Of a stretch of 27,621 nucleotides of DNA, positions 14,786 to 22,957 are shown piece by piece. The position numbers were made by a program, and so were the translations under genes. This stretch comes from an uncultured Acetobacter sp. (GTDB lineage: Bacteria; Pseudomonadota; Alphaproteobacteria; Acetobacterales; Acetobacteraceae), in contig CALCDN010000216.1 in assembly GCA_937900755.1 (NCBI GenBank), positions 1 through 27,621 of the forward strand. The letters run 5' to 3'. Numbering within the stretch: position 1 is the first letter of the stretch; every line of letters begins with the position of its first letter. The notes under the pieces were generated by a model. It searched no databases. It saw only the letters and a program-made list of their open reading frames with translations, and was not told the origin of the DNA.

Positions 14786-15302
14786 CCTTGTTTTTACGCG
14801 CCGTTTTTCCATGGGCCACCGCCTTATTCACGGTGCCAGCGAAAGCTGCGCCCTGCCCCATGGACACAACGAATTTGTAACCGTGCGACTCAAGTCCACC
14901 CGCCCTACAAGGCTGGACGGATGCGCGAACATGCCGGTTTCTTTTCAAAAGGCAAAGCAGACCTGGCACCGTTTTGTGGACGAACACCTGGACCACGCAC
15001 TCCAGCTAGCCGGGGACGACCCGCTTCTGGCATGGTTTAAAACGCATGAACCCACACGCGCCAAGCGCATTGTGGTCACACCAGGCGACCCGACAACCGA
15101 ACTGATGACCTGCCTGCTCATGGCCAAGGTCAACGCCTTCCTGCTGGCCGAAGGCGGGGTCCTGCGCTGCTCCGAACTGAGCATTGAGGAAACACCCACC
15201 AATACGGTCAGTTTTGATGGCGACCCGCTGGACTTTATTCCCCAAGGCCCCACAGGGCAGGCATGCTGGTGGAACCGGGCGGATATGAGTATTGCCGACT
15301 AG
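14778..15302 (+). CDS. queD: 6-carboxytetrahydropterin synthase QueD family
   Basis: QueD makes 6-carboxy-tetrahydropterin from dihydroneopterin triphosphate, the first committed step to preQ0. The zinc ligands are visible as H14 (SMGHRL) and HGH (28-30), with the catalytic cysteine C24 (SESCALPHGH). At 174 aa it is longer than the ~120-aa E. coli enzyme, with extra sequence around the middle (LQLAGDDPLLAWFKTHEPTR), as seen in an alphaproteobacterial subgroup. The ATG at 14778 overlaps the end of queC by 8 bases. The frame is open far upstream inside queC, but those codons are not part of the family. Confidence 0.9.
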   Translation: MPDLVFTRRFSMGHRLIHGASESCALPHGHNEFVTVRLKSTRPTRLDGCANMPVSFQKAKQTWHRFVDEHLDHALQLAGDDPLLAWFKTHEPTRAKRIVVTPGDPTTELMTCLLMAKVNAFLLAEGGVLRCSELSIEETPTNTVSFDGDPLDFIPQGPTGQACWWNRADMSIAD

Positions 15303-15313
15303 GCTCCAATACT

Positions 15314-15369
15314 AAGGCCTAGCCCCCCGCATGACCGGAATATGACCGGAATACGGGGGGGGGAGGCCT
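15314..15369. terminator. Bidirectional terminator between queD and mqo
   Basis: AAGGCCT (15314-15320) with CCCCCCG faces CGGGGGG with AGGCCT (to 15369), making a very GC-rich stem between two convergent genes. The loop consists of an exact tandem duplication of ATGACCGGAAT (15331-15341, 15342-15352). No U tract follows on either strand, so termination efficiency is uncertain. Confidence 0.55.
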
Positions 15370-15375
15370 GCCAAA

Positions 15376-16875
15376 TTACTGGGCCAGCCCCAGCACCTGC
15401 GTTGTTTTGTCAAAAATTTCTGTGCACATGTCGGGATGACGGGCCAGCTTCTGCCCAAATGATGGAATAATCTGCCTAAGCTTGTCCTCCCATTCCGCCA
15501 TCTTGGCGGGGAAGCACTTTTGCAGAACATTCAGCATGATGGGCGCTGCGGTAGACGCACCGGGTGATGCACCCAGCAGGGCCGCGACAGACCCGTCCTC
15601 ACTGGCGATAACTTCCGTACCGAACTGTAGAACACCGCCTTTTTCGGCATCCTTTTTAATAATCTGCACGCGCTGGCCTGCCACAACCAGTTCCCAGTCC
15701 TTTGCCTGCGCGTTGGGAATGAAGTCCTGCAAGGCCTTAATCCGCGCACCTTGCGTCTGCATGACCTGTTCGATCAGGTATTTGGTCAAGGCCCAGTTAT
15801 CACGCGCAACGGCCAGCATGGGACCAATATTATCCGCCCGGACCGAAAGCGGCAGGTCCATGAGGGACCCCTGCTTCAAAAAGCGTGTGGAAAAACCGGC
15901 ATATGGGCCAAACAGCAGCGCGGGATTACCATCAATCATACGCGTATCAAGATGCGGCACGGACATGGGGGGAGCCCCCACGGACGCCTTGCCATAAATC
16001 TTGGCATGGTGCTGTGCAATCAGGTCAGGATTGGTGCAACGCAGGAACTGCCCGCTAACAGGAAAACCGCCAACCCCCCGTGCTTCGGGTATGCCTGCTT
16101 TTTGCAACAGGGAAAGAGCGCCCCCGCCACTGCCGATAAAGACAAACCGGGCATTGACCTCGCGCTGGGTGTTCTGCCGCAGGTCGCGGATTTTCAGCTT
16201 CCAGCCGTCACTGCCATTTCTGGTAATGTCACTCACCTCATGCTGGGTATGCAGCGTGCAGGCGGGGGTGCTGGCAAGGTAGGTGAACAGCAGGCGGGTC
16301 AGCGCGCCAAAATTCACATCCGTCCCCTTGAGGCTGCGGGTCAGGGCCAGCTTCTGCCCGGCGGGGCGGTCACGCATGATCAACGGCGCCCACTGGGTAA
16401 TCTGGGCTGTATCTTCCGTATATTCCATGCCCGAGAACAACGGATTCTGGGAGAGTGCCTCATAACGCTTGCGCAGGAACGCAACATTATCCTCACCCCA
16501 GACAAAGCTCATGTGGGGGACAGGCGTTAAAAAGCTTTTGGCCGAGACAATGATCTGGTTTTCCACCAGATAGGACCAGAACTGGCGCGAAATCTGGAAC
16601 TGCTCGTTCACGCCTACGGCCTTGGTAATATCCACCGTGCCATCGGCCCCCTGCGGGGTATAATTCAGCTCGCACAGGGCGGAGTGCCCGGTGCCCGCAT
16701 TATTCCACGCATTGGAGCTTTCTTCCGCAACACTGCCCAGACGCTCAAAAATGCTAATGCTCCATTCCGGCTGGAGCTGGCGCAGAAATGTCCCAAGCGT
16801 GGCACTCATGACGCCGCCACCAATCAGGACAACATCAACGGAAGAAGCGGTATCGGTCGTGGTGGAACTCATCAT
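15376..16875 (-). CDS. mqo: Malate:quinone oxidoreductase
   Basis: Mqo is a membrane-associated FAD enzyme that oxidises malate to oxaloacetate and passes electrons to the quinone pool. The 499-aa product has the dinucleotide-binding start VDVVLIGGGVMSATLG, then WSISIFERLGSVAEESSNAWNNAGTGHSALCELNYTP, VPHMSFVWG, FVFIGSGGGALSLLQKAGIPE and FPVSGQFLRC, and LLGASPGASTAAPIML. These are diagnostic for Mqo. I start it at the ATG pair 16875/16872, preceded by CGGAG at good spacing; the open frame continues upstream to 16932 without support. It is convergent with queD and divergent from the osmC-like gene. Confidence 0.95.
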   Translation of the reverse strand: MMSSTTTDTASSVDVVLIGGGVMSATLGTFLRQLQPEWSISIFERLGSVAEESSNAWNNAGTGHSALCELNYTPQGADGTVDITKAVGVNEQFQISRQFWSYLVENQIIVSAKSFLTPVPHMSFVWGEDNVAFLRKRYEALSQNPLFSGMEYTEDTAQITQWAPLIMRDRPAGQKLALTRSLKGTDVNFGALTRLLFTYLASTPACTLHTQHEVSDITRNGSDGWKLKIRDLRQNTQREVNARFVFIGSGGGALSLLQKAGIPEARGVGGFPVSGQFLRCTNPDLIAQHHAKIYGKASVGAPPMSVPHLDTRMIDGNPALLFGPYAGFSTRFLKQGSLMDLPLSVRADNIGPMLAVARDNWALTKYLIEQVMQTQGARIKALQDFIPNAQAKDWELVVAGQRVQIIKKDAEKGGVLQFGTEVIASEDGSVAALLGASPGASTAAPIMLNVLQKCFPAKMAEWEDKLRQIIPSFGQKLARHPDMCTEIFDKTTQVLGLAQ

Positions 16876-17152
16876 GGTCTCCGCGTTGTCAGCCTCGCCC
16901 GCCGCCGCGTCTGCGCATGGAAACGGGGCCAATAGATATAAGCCGGAATGCCCCTACTCCTTCCTGCTTGCAAGGCTTTCCAGAGCGTTCACGACCGTAT
17001 TGTTGGCGCAGTATAGGCACAGTCAGGCCAAAACACCTTTTCATCTCTGCGAGAGCGGTGCGCCCTGGACGAACTTTTTCCCACCCCGCCACGTTCCGTT
17101 ACAGACGATGCCCGACCAGGAGTTGGGCGAACGATGCAGGGACAAAACCAGC

Positions 17153-17587
17153 ATGAGCAGCATTATCAAGCATGGCAGCGCACATTGGGAAGGTCCCATA
17201 AAAACAGGCAAAGGCACTGTTTCCACCCAAAGTGGCGCACTGGACCAGCAGCCCTATGGCTTTAACACACGCTTTGAGGGCCAGCCCGGCACCAACCCTG
17301 AGGAACTTCTGGGGGCGGCTCACGCGGCCTGTTTTTCCATGGCCCTGTCCTTGATTTTGGGAGATGCGGGGCTGACCGCCACAACCATTGACACACAGGC
17401 CGATGTCAGCCTGAGCAAAACGGAAGCCGGGTTTACAATTACGTCTATCGCCCTGACCCTGAAGGCCAGAATACCCGACACCACACAACAGCAATTTCTG
17501 GCTCTGGCCAACAAGGCCAAGGAGGGCTGCCCTGTTTCCAGGCTGTTCAGAGCCCCCATTACGCTGGATGCAACCCTGCTCGGGTAG
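17153..17587 (+). CDS. osmC: OsmC family peroxiredoxin
   Basis: OsmC-type proteins reduce organic hydroperoxides with a pair of cysteines. The 144-aa product carries both: C60 in AAHAACFSMAL and C126 in AKEGCPVSRLF, with GTNPEELLGAAHA just before the first. N-terminal HGSAHWEGPIKTGKGTVSTQSG is the OsmC (rather than Ohr) pattern, and the length is standard. The ATG at 17153 follows CAGGGA. The frame is open back to 16691, but that sequence lies opposite mqo and is a shadow. The stop is only 2 bp from the stop of convergent aroC, so the transcripts must overlap. The OsmC versus Ohr distinction is by eye. Confidence 0.9.
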   Translation: MSSIIKHGSAHWEGPIKTGKGTVSTQSGALDQQPYGFNTRFEGQPGTNPEELLGAAHAACFSMALSLILGDAGLTATTIDTQADVSLSKTEAGFTITSIALTLKARIPDTTQQQFLALANKAKEGCPVSRLFRAPITLDATLLG

Positions 17588-17589
17588 GT

Positions 17590-18663
17590 TCAGCCCCCGA
17601 CCTGCGCGCGGTGGCGGAGCAGATGGTCCGCCAGCACGCAGGCCATCATGGCTTCTCCAACCGGCACGGCCCGAATACCCACACACGGGTCATGCCGCCC
17701 CTTGGTCACGACCTGTGTTTCCACGCCCTCTTTGGTAATGGAGGGGACTGGGGTCAGCATGGAACTGGTTGGCTTGACAGCAAAGCGGGCCACCACGGGC
17801 TGCCCGCTGGAAATGCCACCCAACACGCCCCCGGCATGGTTGGAACCAAATTCCAGTGCGCCATTGCGCATGAACAGGGCATCTGCATTTTCTGGCCCAC
17901 TCAGGGAAGCGGAAGCAAAGCCATCGCCAATTTCCACCCCTTTAACGGCGTTAATGCTCATGAAGGCCGCGGCAATATCCGCATCAAGCTTGCCGTAGAT
18001 GGGCGCACCCAAACCTGCGGGCACACCCTCGGCCACAATCTCGATCACTGCGCCAATGGATGAGCCATCCTTGCGGATACCCGCCAGATATTCCGCCCAG
18101 TCCTCCACCACACCGGCATCGGGGGCAAAGAAGGGATTACGCTCCACCTCGGCCCAGTCCCAGCGGGTCCGGTCAATATCCCTGGGGCCAAGCTGGACAA
18201 GGGCGCCACGCACGCGCACGCCACTCCCCAGCACCTTGCGTGCAACCGCACCCGCGGCAACACGGCAGGCCGTCTCCCGCGCGGAGGAGCGGCCACCACC
18301 GCGATAATCGCGAATACCGTATTTCAGGTCGTAAACAAGGTCAGCATGGCCGGGGCGGTACGTCTGGGCAATATCCCCATAGTCGCGCGAACGCTGGTCC
18401 GTGTTCTCGATCATCAGGGAGATGGGGGTGCCGGTCGTCTGCCCCTCGAACACACCGGACAGGATACGAACCTGGTCAGGCTCCTGCCGCTGCGTTGTAA
18501 AGGCCGACTGGCCCGGACGCCTGCGGTCAAGAAAAGGCTGGATGTCAGCCTCGCTCAACGCAATGCGCGGCGGACAGCCGTCAATAACACAGCCAATCGC
18601 GGGGCCATGGCTTTCGCCCCACGTTGTAACCCGGAACATATGCCCGAAAGTATTGTAGGACAC
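17590..18663 (-). CDS. aroC: Chorismate synthase AroC
   Basis: AroC converts EPSP to chorismate, the last step of the shikimate pathway, using reduced flavin as a catalyst. The 357-aa protein contains FGHMFRVTTWGESHGPAIGCVIDGCPP at the N-terminus and RRRPGQSAFTTQRQEPDQVRILSGVFEGQTTGTPI, then RPGHADLVYDLKYGIRDYRGGGRSSARETA. These are the FMN- and substrate-binding signatures. The C-terminal part has RHDPCVGIRAVPVGEAM. Length is typical. It lies 8 bp downstream of fabI and is likely co-transcribed with it. Confidence 0.96.
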   Translation of the reverse strand: MSYNTFGHMFRVTTWGESHGPAIGCVIDGCPPRIALSEADIQPFLDRRRPGQSAFTTQRQEPDQVRILSGVFEGQTTGTPISLMIENTDQRSRDYGDIAQTYRPGHADLVYDLKYGIRDYRGGGRSSARETACRVAAGAVARKVLGSGVRVRGALVQLGPRDIDRTRWDWAEVERNPFFAPDAGVVEDWAEYLAGIRKDGSSIGAVIEIVAEGVPAGLGAPIYGKLDADIAAAFMSINAVKGVEIGDGFASASLSGPENADALFMRNGALEFGSNHAGGVLGGISSGQPVVARFAVKPTSSMLTPVPSITKEGVETQVVTKGRHDPCVGIRAVPVGEAMMACVLADHLLRHRAQVGG

Positions 18664-18671
18664 GGCGGTGC

Positions 18672-19511
18672 TTAGTCTCCGGCAACAGAAATATCGGGAG
18701 CAGTCGGGTTTTTCATGCCGACCATATGGTAGCCGCAGTCAACATGGTGCACTTCGCCCGTCACACCCGATGACAGGTCAGAGAGCATGTATAGCCCTGC
18801 CCCACCCACTTCTTCCAGCATGACATTGCGCTCAAGCGGTGCATTGTACTGGTTCCACTTCAAAATGTAGCGGAAGTCGCCAATGCCACTGGCGGCCAGC
18901 GTCTTAACCGGCCCGGCGGAGACCGCGTTCACCCGAATACCCTCCGAGCCCAGGTCTGCGGCCATGTAGCGCACGGAGGCCTCAAGGGCCGCCTTGGCCA
19001 CCCCCATGACGTTGTAATGGGGCATGACGCGCTCTGCACCCAGGTAGCTGAGTGTGAGCAGCGAGCCGCCATTCTTCATCAGCCCTGCGGCACGGCGGGC
19101 AACAGCCGTGAAGGAATAGCACGAAATATCCAGCGCGGTCAGGAACGCATCACGCGGGGTGTCCACGTAGCGCCCGCGCAGGAACTGCTTGTCGGCCCAG
19201 CCAATGGCGTGAACAACAAAGTCCAGTTCGCCCCACTCGCGTTCGATCGTGGCGAATGTTTCGTCTATGGCGGCGTCATCGGTTACGTCGCACGGCAGAA
19301 CCAGCCGGGCGCCAACACTTTCCGCCAGAGGCTGCACGCGCTTGCCCAACGCCTCGCCCTGATAGGTAAATGCCAGTTCGCCCCCCTGCGCGGCCACTGC
19401 GGATGCAATGCCCCATGCGAGAGAACGGTCATTGGCAACACCCATCACCAGACCTTTTTTGCCCTTCATCAGCGTACCTTTTGCGGGCAGCTCGGCGTTG
19501 GGAGAAGACAT
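18672..19511 (-). CDS. fabI: Enoyl-[acyl-carrier-protein] reductase (NADH) FabI
   Basis: FabI reduces enoyl-ACP in the final step of each fatty acid elongation cycle. The 279-aa protein has MGVANDRSLAWGIASA as the cofactor-binding loop, FVVHAIGWADK, and the catalytic Y156, Y166 and K173 in YLGAERVMPHYNVMGVAKAALE (Y-x6-K from Y166). GIRVNAVSAGPVKTLAASGI and HVDCGYHMVGM follow. The residues are offset by ten from E. coli FabI because of a longer N-terminus (MSSPNAELPAKG). The ATG has TTGAGG upstream. It is the first gene of a fabI-aroC unit and diverges from pdxH. Confidence 0.96.
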   Translation of the reverse strand: MSSPNAELPAKGTLMKGKKGLVMGVANDRSLAWGIASAVAAQGGELAFTYQGEALGKRVQPLAESVGARLVLPCDVTDDAAIDETFATIEREWGELDFVVHAIGWADKQFLRGRYVDTPRDAFLTALDISCYSFTAVARRAAGLMKNGGSLLTLSYLGAERVMPHYNVMGVAKAALEASVRYMAADLGSEGIRVNAVSAGPVKTLAASGIGDFRYILKWNQYNAPLERNVMLEEVGGAGLYMLSDLSSGVTGEVHHVDCGYHMVGMKNPTAPDISVAGD

Positions 19512-19638
19512 GTGGGAACCTCAACCTACTTGTTTCGGAAAAAATTCTGGGTTTTCTGTAGGCGTGGTCGCATACACCGGCGCGTGAAACAAGTCCAAAG
19601 ACGCATGGACACGCTTTAAACTCGTATCCGGCAGGAGT

Positions 19639-19686
19639 ATGGAATCACACAGGAAAGCGAGCAGCGCCCCTTTCCATGACATTTAG
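19639..19686 (+). other. Possible 15-codon leader ORF before pdxH
   Basis: GCAGGAGT immediately precedes an ATG at 19639, followed by 15 codons (MESHRKASSAPFHDI) and TAG at 19684-19686, 16 bases before the chosen pdxH start. The ribosome site is better than that of pdxH itself. It could be a translated leader or simply a chance match. No regulatory structure was recognised around it. Confidence 0.25.
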
Positions 19687-19702
19687 AGCAAGAGTCCGAA
19701 CC

Positions 19703-20341
19703 ATGCCGGAAACAGACCCAGCCGCCCCGACCGTCCCCTTTACGGATCACCCTCTGATCGACCTGCAGGCAGACCCGTTCACCCTCTTTGATGCATGGAT
19801 GCGCGACGCCGAAAAAACGGAACCCTGTGACCCCAACGCCATGGTACTGGCCACCGCCACGGCGGAAGGCCGACCCTCCGCGCGGATAGTCCTGCTCAAG
19901 GGACACGACCGCCGGGGTTTTGTTTTTTATACCAACATGTTCAGCCGCAAAGGCCGGGAACTGGCGGCCAATCCGTGTGCCGCCCTGCTGTTCCACTGGA
20001 AAAGCCTGCGCCGCCAGATTCGAATCGAAGGGGACATATCCCCGGTCTCCAACGAGGAGGCCGATGCCTATTTTGCGAGTCGGAGCCGTATGTCCCGCCT
20101 CGGGGCCATTGCCTCCAGCCAGTCCCGCCCTCTGGCCGACCGCGATATTTTTGAAAAACGCCTCAAGGACGCGGAAAAAGAATTTGGGACCGGCCCCATC
20201 CCCCGCCCCGAAAACTGGACCGGCTACCGCGTCTGCCCGCAGCATTTTGAATTCTGGCAGGAACGCCCCTACCGCCTGCATGACAGGGCCATATGGGAGC
20301 AGCACGGGAACGGATGGGACGTCACCCGGTTATACCCGTAA
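19703..20341 (+). CDS. pdxH: Pyridoxamine 5'-phosphate oxidase PdxH
   Basis: PdxH is an FMN enzyme that oxidises PNP or PMP to pyridoxal phosphate. The 212-aa protein shows DPFTLFDAWMRDAEKTEP, PNAMVLATATAEGRPSARIVLLKG, GFVFYTNMFSRKGREL, ALLFHWKSLRRQIRIEGD, SRLGAIASSQSRPL and the C-terminal signature FWQERPYRLHDR...WDVTRLYP. Length is normal. I use the ATG at 19703 (MPETDP); a second in-frame ATG at 19676 would add nine residues. It diverges from fabI across ~190 bp. PLP made here serves, among others, the dehydratase at 10.3 kb. Confidence 0.95.
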   Translation: MPETDPAAPTVPFTDHPLIDLQADPFTLFDAWMRDAEKTEPCDPNAMVLATATAEGRPSARIVLLKGHDRRGFVFYTNMFSRKGRELAANPCAALLFHWKSLRRQIRIEGDISPVSNEEADAYFASRSRMSRLGAIASSQSRPLADRDIFEKRLKDAEKEFGTGPIPRPENWTGYRVCPQHFEFWQERPYRLHDRAIWEQHGNGWDVTRLYP

Positions 20342-20416
20342 ACCATTGCCGTATTTTTCACCCTTCACGCGCGCCCACACGTTCTGCGGGCACAAACCCG
20401 ACACAGGAGCGATACG

Positions 20417-21295
20417 ATGAAAGACGTCCGCAAAATTCTGCTACCCCTCCCCAGCACGTCCAATGCCGAGGCCGCTCTGGCGCGGGGTGGCATTTTTGCG
20501 CGCCGCTTTGGCGCCCATCTTGCCGTGCTGCACGTTCGCCCCGATGGGCGCGACATTGCCCCACTGGCAGGCGAAGGCATGTCTGGCGCCATGGTGGAAG
20601 ACCTTATGCGCTCGGCCGACCACGAGGGCGCACGCCATGCCCATGATGTGCACACCCTGTTTGAGCGCTACACGGCCACCCAGCCTGACATCAAGGTTGT
20701 GCCCCTGCACAGCGCCTACCCCGAGGATGCGCCAAGCATCAGCTTTACCGTGGCCCGTGGCGCGGAAAGCGAGATTGTGCCCGCCCAGGCGCGCCTGTCG
20801 GACTTTACTCTGGTGCCCCACCCCGATTCCGGGGATGAGGTTTCCTCCTCCGAAACGCTGCACGCGGTTCTGTTCGATAGTGGCCGCCCCGTCGTCATGG
20901 CGCCACGCACCGCCCCCTTGGGACTTATCCGGCGCGTGTGTATTGGCTGGAACGGCACGGCTGAATCCTCATCCGCCCTGCGTGGAGCACTCGCCTGGGC
21001 GCAAACCGCCGAGGCCGTGCGGGTCCTGCACTGCGGCGACTACCAGCGCCGTGGACCCAGCGCCAAAGACGTGGTGGAATATCTGGCCGCTCACCGCATC
21101 AAGGCCGATGCGGTCGAGTTCCAGCCGGTTGAAAGGGATGTGGGCAAAGGCCTGCTGGCCGCCTGCCGGGACTTTGAGGCCGACATGCTGGCCATGGGCG
21201 CGTATTCGCACTCCCGCCTGCGCCAGCTTATTCTGGGTGGCGTTACGCGGCATGTGCTGGAATCCGCCAGCATTACCGTTCTGATGAGCCGCTGA
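20417..21295 (+). CDS. Universal stress protein, two-domain UspA family
   Basis: This 292-aa cytoplasmic protein consists of two Usp-type halves. The N-terminal half (KDVRKILLPLPSTSNAEAALARGGIFARRFGAHLAVLHV) lacks the full nucleotide-binding signature. The C-terminal half starts RRVCIGWNGTAESSSALRGALAWA and ends GAYSHSRLRQLILGGVTRHVLESASITVLMSR, the G-x2-G/H-x9-G(S/T)-like ATP-binding tail of UspA proteins. The ATG is preceded by ACAGGAGCG. Tandem Usp proteins are linked to stress survival but without a defined reaction. It is probably transcribed alone or after pdxH (75 bp gap). Confidence 0.88.
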   Translation: MKDVRKILLPLPSTSNAEAALARGGIFARRFGAHLAVLHVRPDGRDIAPLAGEGMSGAMVEDLMRSADHEGARHAHDVHTLFERYTATQPDIKVVPLHSAYPEDAPSISFTVARGAESEIVPAQARLSDFTLVPHPDSGDEVSSSETLHAVLFDSGRPVVMAPRTAPLGLIRRVCIGWNGTAESSSALRGALAWAQTAEAVRVLHCGDYQRRGPSAKDVVEYLAAHRIKADAVEFQPVERDVGKGLLAACRDFEADMLAMGAYSHSRLRQLILGGVTRHVLESASITVLMSR

Positions 21296-21315
21296 GCACC
21301 CTATTGCCGCAAGGA

Positions 21316-21345
21316 CACCCCGCCCCCTTCACCTGGCGCGGGGTG
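21316..21345. terminator. GC-rich hairpin between convergent usp and MBL genes
   Basis: CACCCCGC (21316-21323) pairs with GCGGGGTG (21338-21345) around a 14-base loop, with GGAC/GTCC just outside nearly extending the stem. It covers the last codons and stop of the MBL gene. No U run follows, so it is a plausible but unproven shared terminator. Confidence 0.45.
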
Positions 21346-22135
21346 GGTCCGGGAGTTCAAAACTCATGCCGTCCCATGCCGCCTCAACACCGGGGGGAAG
21401 GTTCTGGCGCATCCACTCCCAGTCCATATCCGCGCCCATGTGGGTCAGAATAAGGCGCTGTGGCTGAATAAGAGCCTTCCACTCCAGAACCCGCTCAAGC
21501 CATGCATGCGCACCGTGAGGCGTTTTTTGAAAACAGTCCACCATCCATGTGTGGACCCCGTGCAGGCACGCAACGGAATCCTCGGGCAGCTCCACCACGT
21601 CCGTGCTGTAGGCGAATGTGCCACAACGCATACCCGTGGAGGTTACATAACCGTGGTTCTGTTCGAACAGGGTAAACGCGTACCCACCAATGGTCTGCGC
21701 CTGCCCCAGTGTAACAGGGTGCACATCCAGTGCCGCCCGGAAAAAATGCGGTGACGTACTGGGCTTGAACACATAGGCGAACCGTTCTTGCAGTTCTCCC
21801 AGCGTCTGGGCCGTGCCATAGGCGTTGATAACCTTGCCAATCTGGCGGTTAATGCCCCGCAGTTCATCAATACCGGCAACATGGTCGGCGTGTGTATGGG
21901 TGTAAATCACGTTCTCAAACGCGCCAATGCCCTGTGCGAGCAACTGGGCGCGCAGGTCCGGCCCTGTGTCGACCAGAACGCCACAGCCATCCCCCATGCG
22001 CAAAAAAATGGATGCGCGGCTACGCCGGTTCCGGGGTTCATGCGGATCGCACGCCCCCCACTGGCCACGCCCGTCCGCCCCACCAAGTGCTGGCACGCCA
22101 GATGACCCCCCACACCCAAGCACACTCACCTTCAT
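21329..22135 (-). CDS. MBL-fold metal-dependent hydrolase, PhnP-like
   Basis: This 268-aa metallo-beta-lactamase-fold hydrolase begins MKVSVLGCGGSSGVPALGG and has the metal-binding motif YTHTHADHVAG (H80, H82, D84, H85) after LVDTGPDLRAQLL. Further ligands are plausible at FEQNHGYVTSTGMR, YSTDVVELP and LTHMGADMDW. The family includes PhnP-type phosphodiesterases, and in alphaproteobacteria it is regularly found after tatD, where its substrate is undefined. I start it at the ATG 22135 because GGGAGAG lies at correct spacing; the GTG at 22144 is too close to that site. It begins 18 bp after the tatD stop. Confidence 0.88.
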   Translation of the reverse strand: MKVSVLGCGGSSGVPALGGADGRGQWGACDPHEPRNRRSRASIFLRMGDGCGVLVDTGPDLRAQLLAQGIGAFENVIYTHTHADHVAGIDELRGINRQIGKVINAYGTAQTLGELQERFAYVFKPSTSPHFFRAALDVHPVTLGQAQTIGGYAFTLFEQNHGYVTSTGMRCGTFAYSTDVVELPEDSVACLHGVHTWMVDCFQKTPHGAHAWLERVLEWKALIQPQRLILTHMGADMDWEWMRQNLPPGVEAAWDGMSFELPDPPRAR

Positions 22136-22153
22136 GTCCGGCACTCTCCCGCT

Positions 22154-22957
22154 TTAGCGAACCTTGCGGAACAACCGCTGAAAATTTTGTGTCGTGTGCT
22201 CGGCAAATGTCGCCACGTCCAGGCCACGTTCGCGCGCAAGGCGGCCTGCCGTATGCGCCACAAATGCAGGCTGGTTACGCTTGCCGCGCTGGGGCACCGG
22301 AGCCAGATAGGGGGCATCGGTTTCCACCAGAATACGCTCTATGGGCAACTCACGCGCAACGCTGCGGATTTCCTCACATTTGGGAAATGTCGCAATGCCT
22401 GAAAAACTGACATATCCGCCAAGAGCCACCACCCGCCTGGCCAGTTCGGGGCCAGAGGCAAAGCAGTGCAGCAGAATGGGGAAGCCACCTTTGGCGGTTT
22501 CATCCTCCAAAATGGCGGCTACGTCCGCATCCGCCTGCCGCGCGTGGATGATAACGGGAATATCCAGTTCACGAGCAGCCTGGATGTGCCTGCGAAAACT
22601 CTCCTGCTGGAGTGGACGCACCTTTTCCTGCCCATGAAAATAGTCCAGCCCGGTCTCCCCTATGCCAATCACTTCCGGAGTGTCCGCCAGCGCCACAATA
22701 TCCTGCAACAAGGGAACCGGGGTTTCCTCCACATGGTCGGGGTGGGTACCGACCGTGCACCATACCCGCATGTCCGGGCGACTAAAGCTCGCCAGACGCT
22801 TTTGTTCCCCGGCATGGGACAGGCGCGTGCCAATGGTCACCATTCCGCTCAGCCCCGCCTCTTTGGCGGTATTGAGCAGGACGGGAAGTTCCTCATCCGA
22901 AAAATGGTCAAGGTGGCAATGGGAGTCGATCAGTCCGGGCATGGTTACATCAGTCAT
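22154..22957 (-). CDS. tatD: TatD family metal-dependent DNase
   Basis: TatD proteins are TIM-barrel hydrolases with 3'-5' exonuclease activity, implicated in DNA repair and quality control. The 267-aa protein has DSHCHLDHF at the start, TVGTHPDHVEE, IGIGETGLDYFHG, PVIIHARQADAD, LHCFASG and the C-terminal ILVETDAPYLAPVPQRGKRN. All metal ligands are in place. The ATG overlaps the metG stop by four bases (ATGA). YcfH-type versus TatD-type cannot be decided by eye; the metG-tatD-MBL order favours the YcfH-like group. Confidence 0.93.
   Translation of the reverse strand: MTDVTMPGLIDSHCHLDHFSDEELPVLLNTAKEAGLSGMVTIGTRLSHAGEQKRLASFSRPDMRVWCTVGTHPDHVEETPVPLLQDIVALADTPEVIGIGETGLDYFHGQEKVRPLQQESFRRHIQAARELDIPVIIHARQADADVAAILEDETAKGGFPILLHCFASGPELARRVVALGGYVSFSGIATFPKCEEIRSVARELPIERILVETDAPYLAPVPQRGKRNQPAFVAHTAGRLARERGLDVATFAEHTTQNFQRLFRKVR

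Noticed and set aside
16691..17152. Long N-terminal extension of the OsmC frame
   Set aside because: The extension lies opposite mqo and OsmC proteins start at the internal ATG at 17153.
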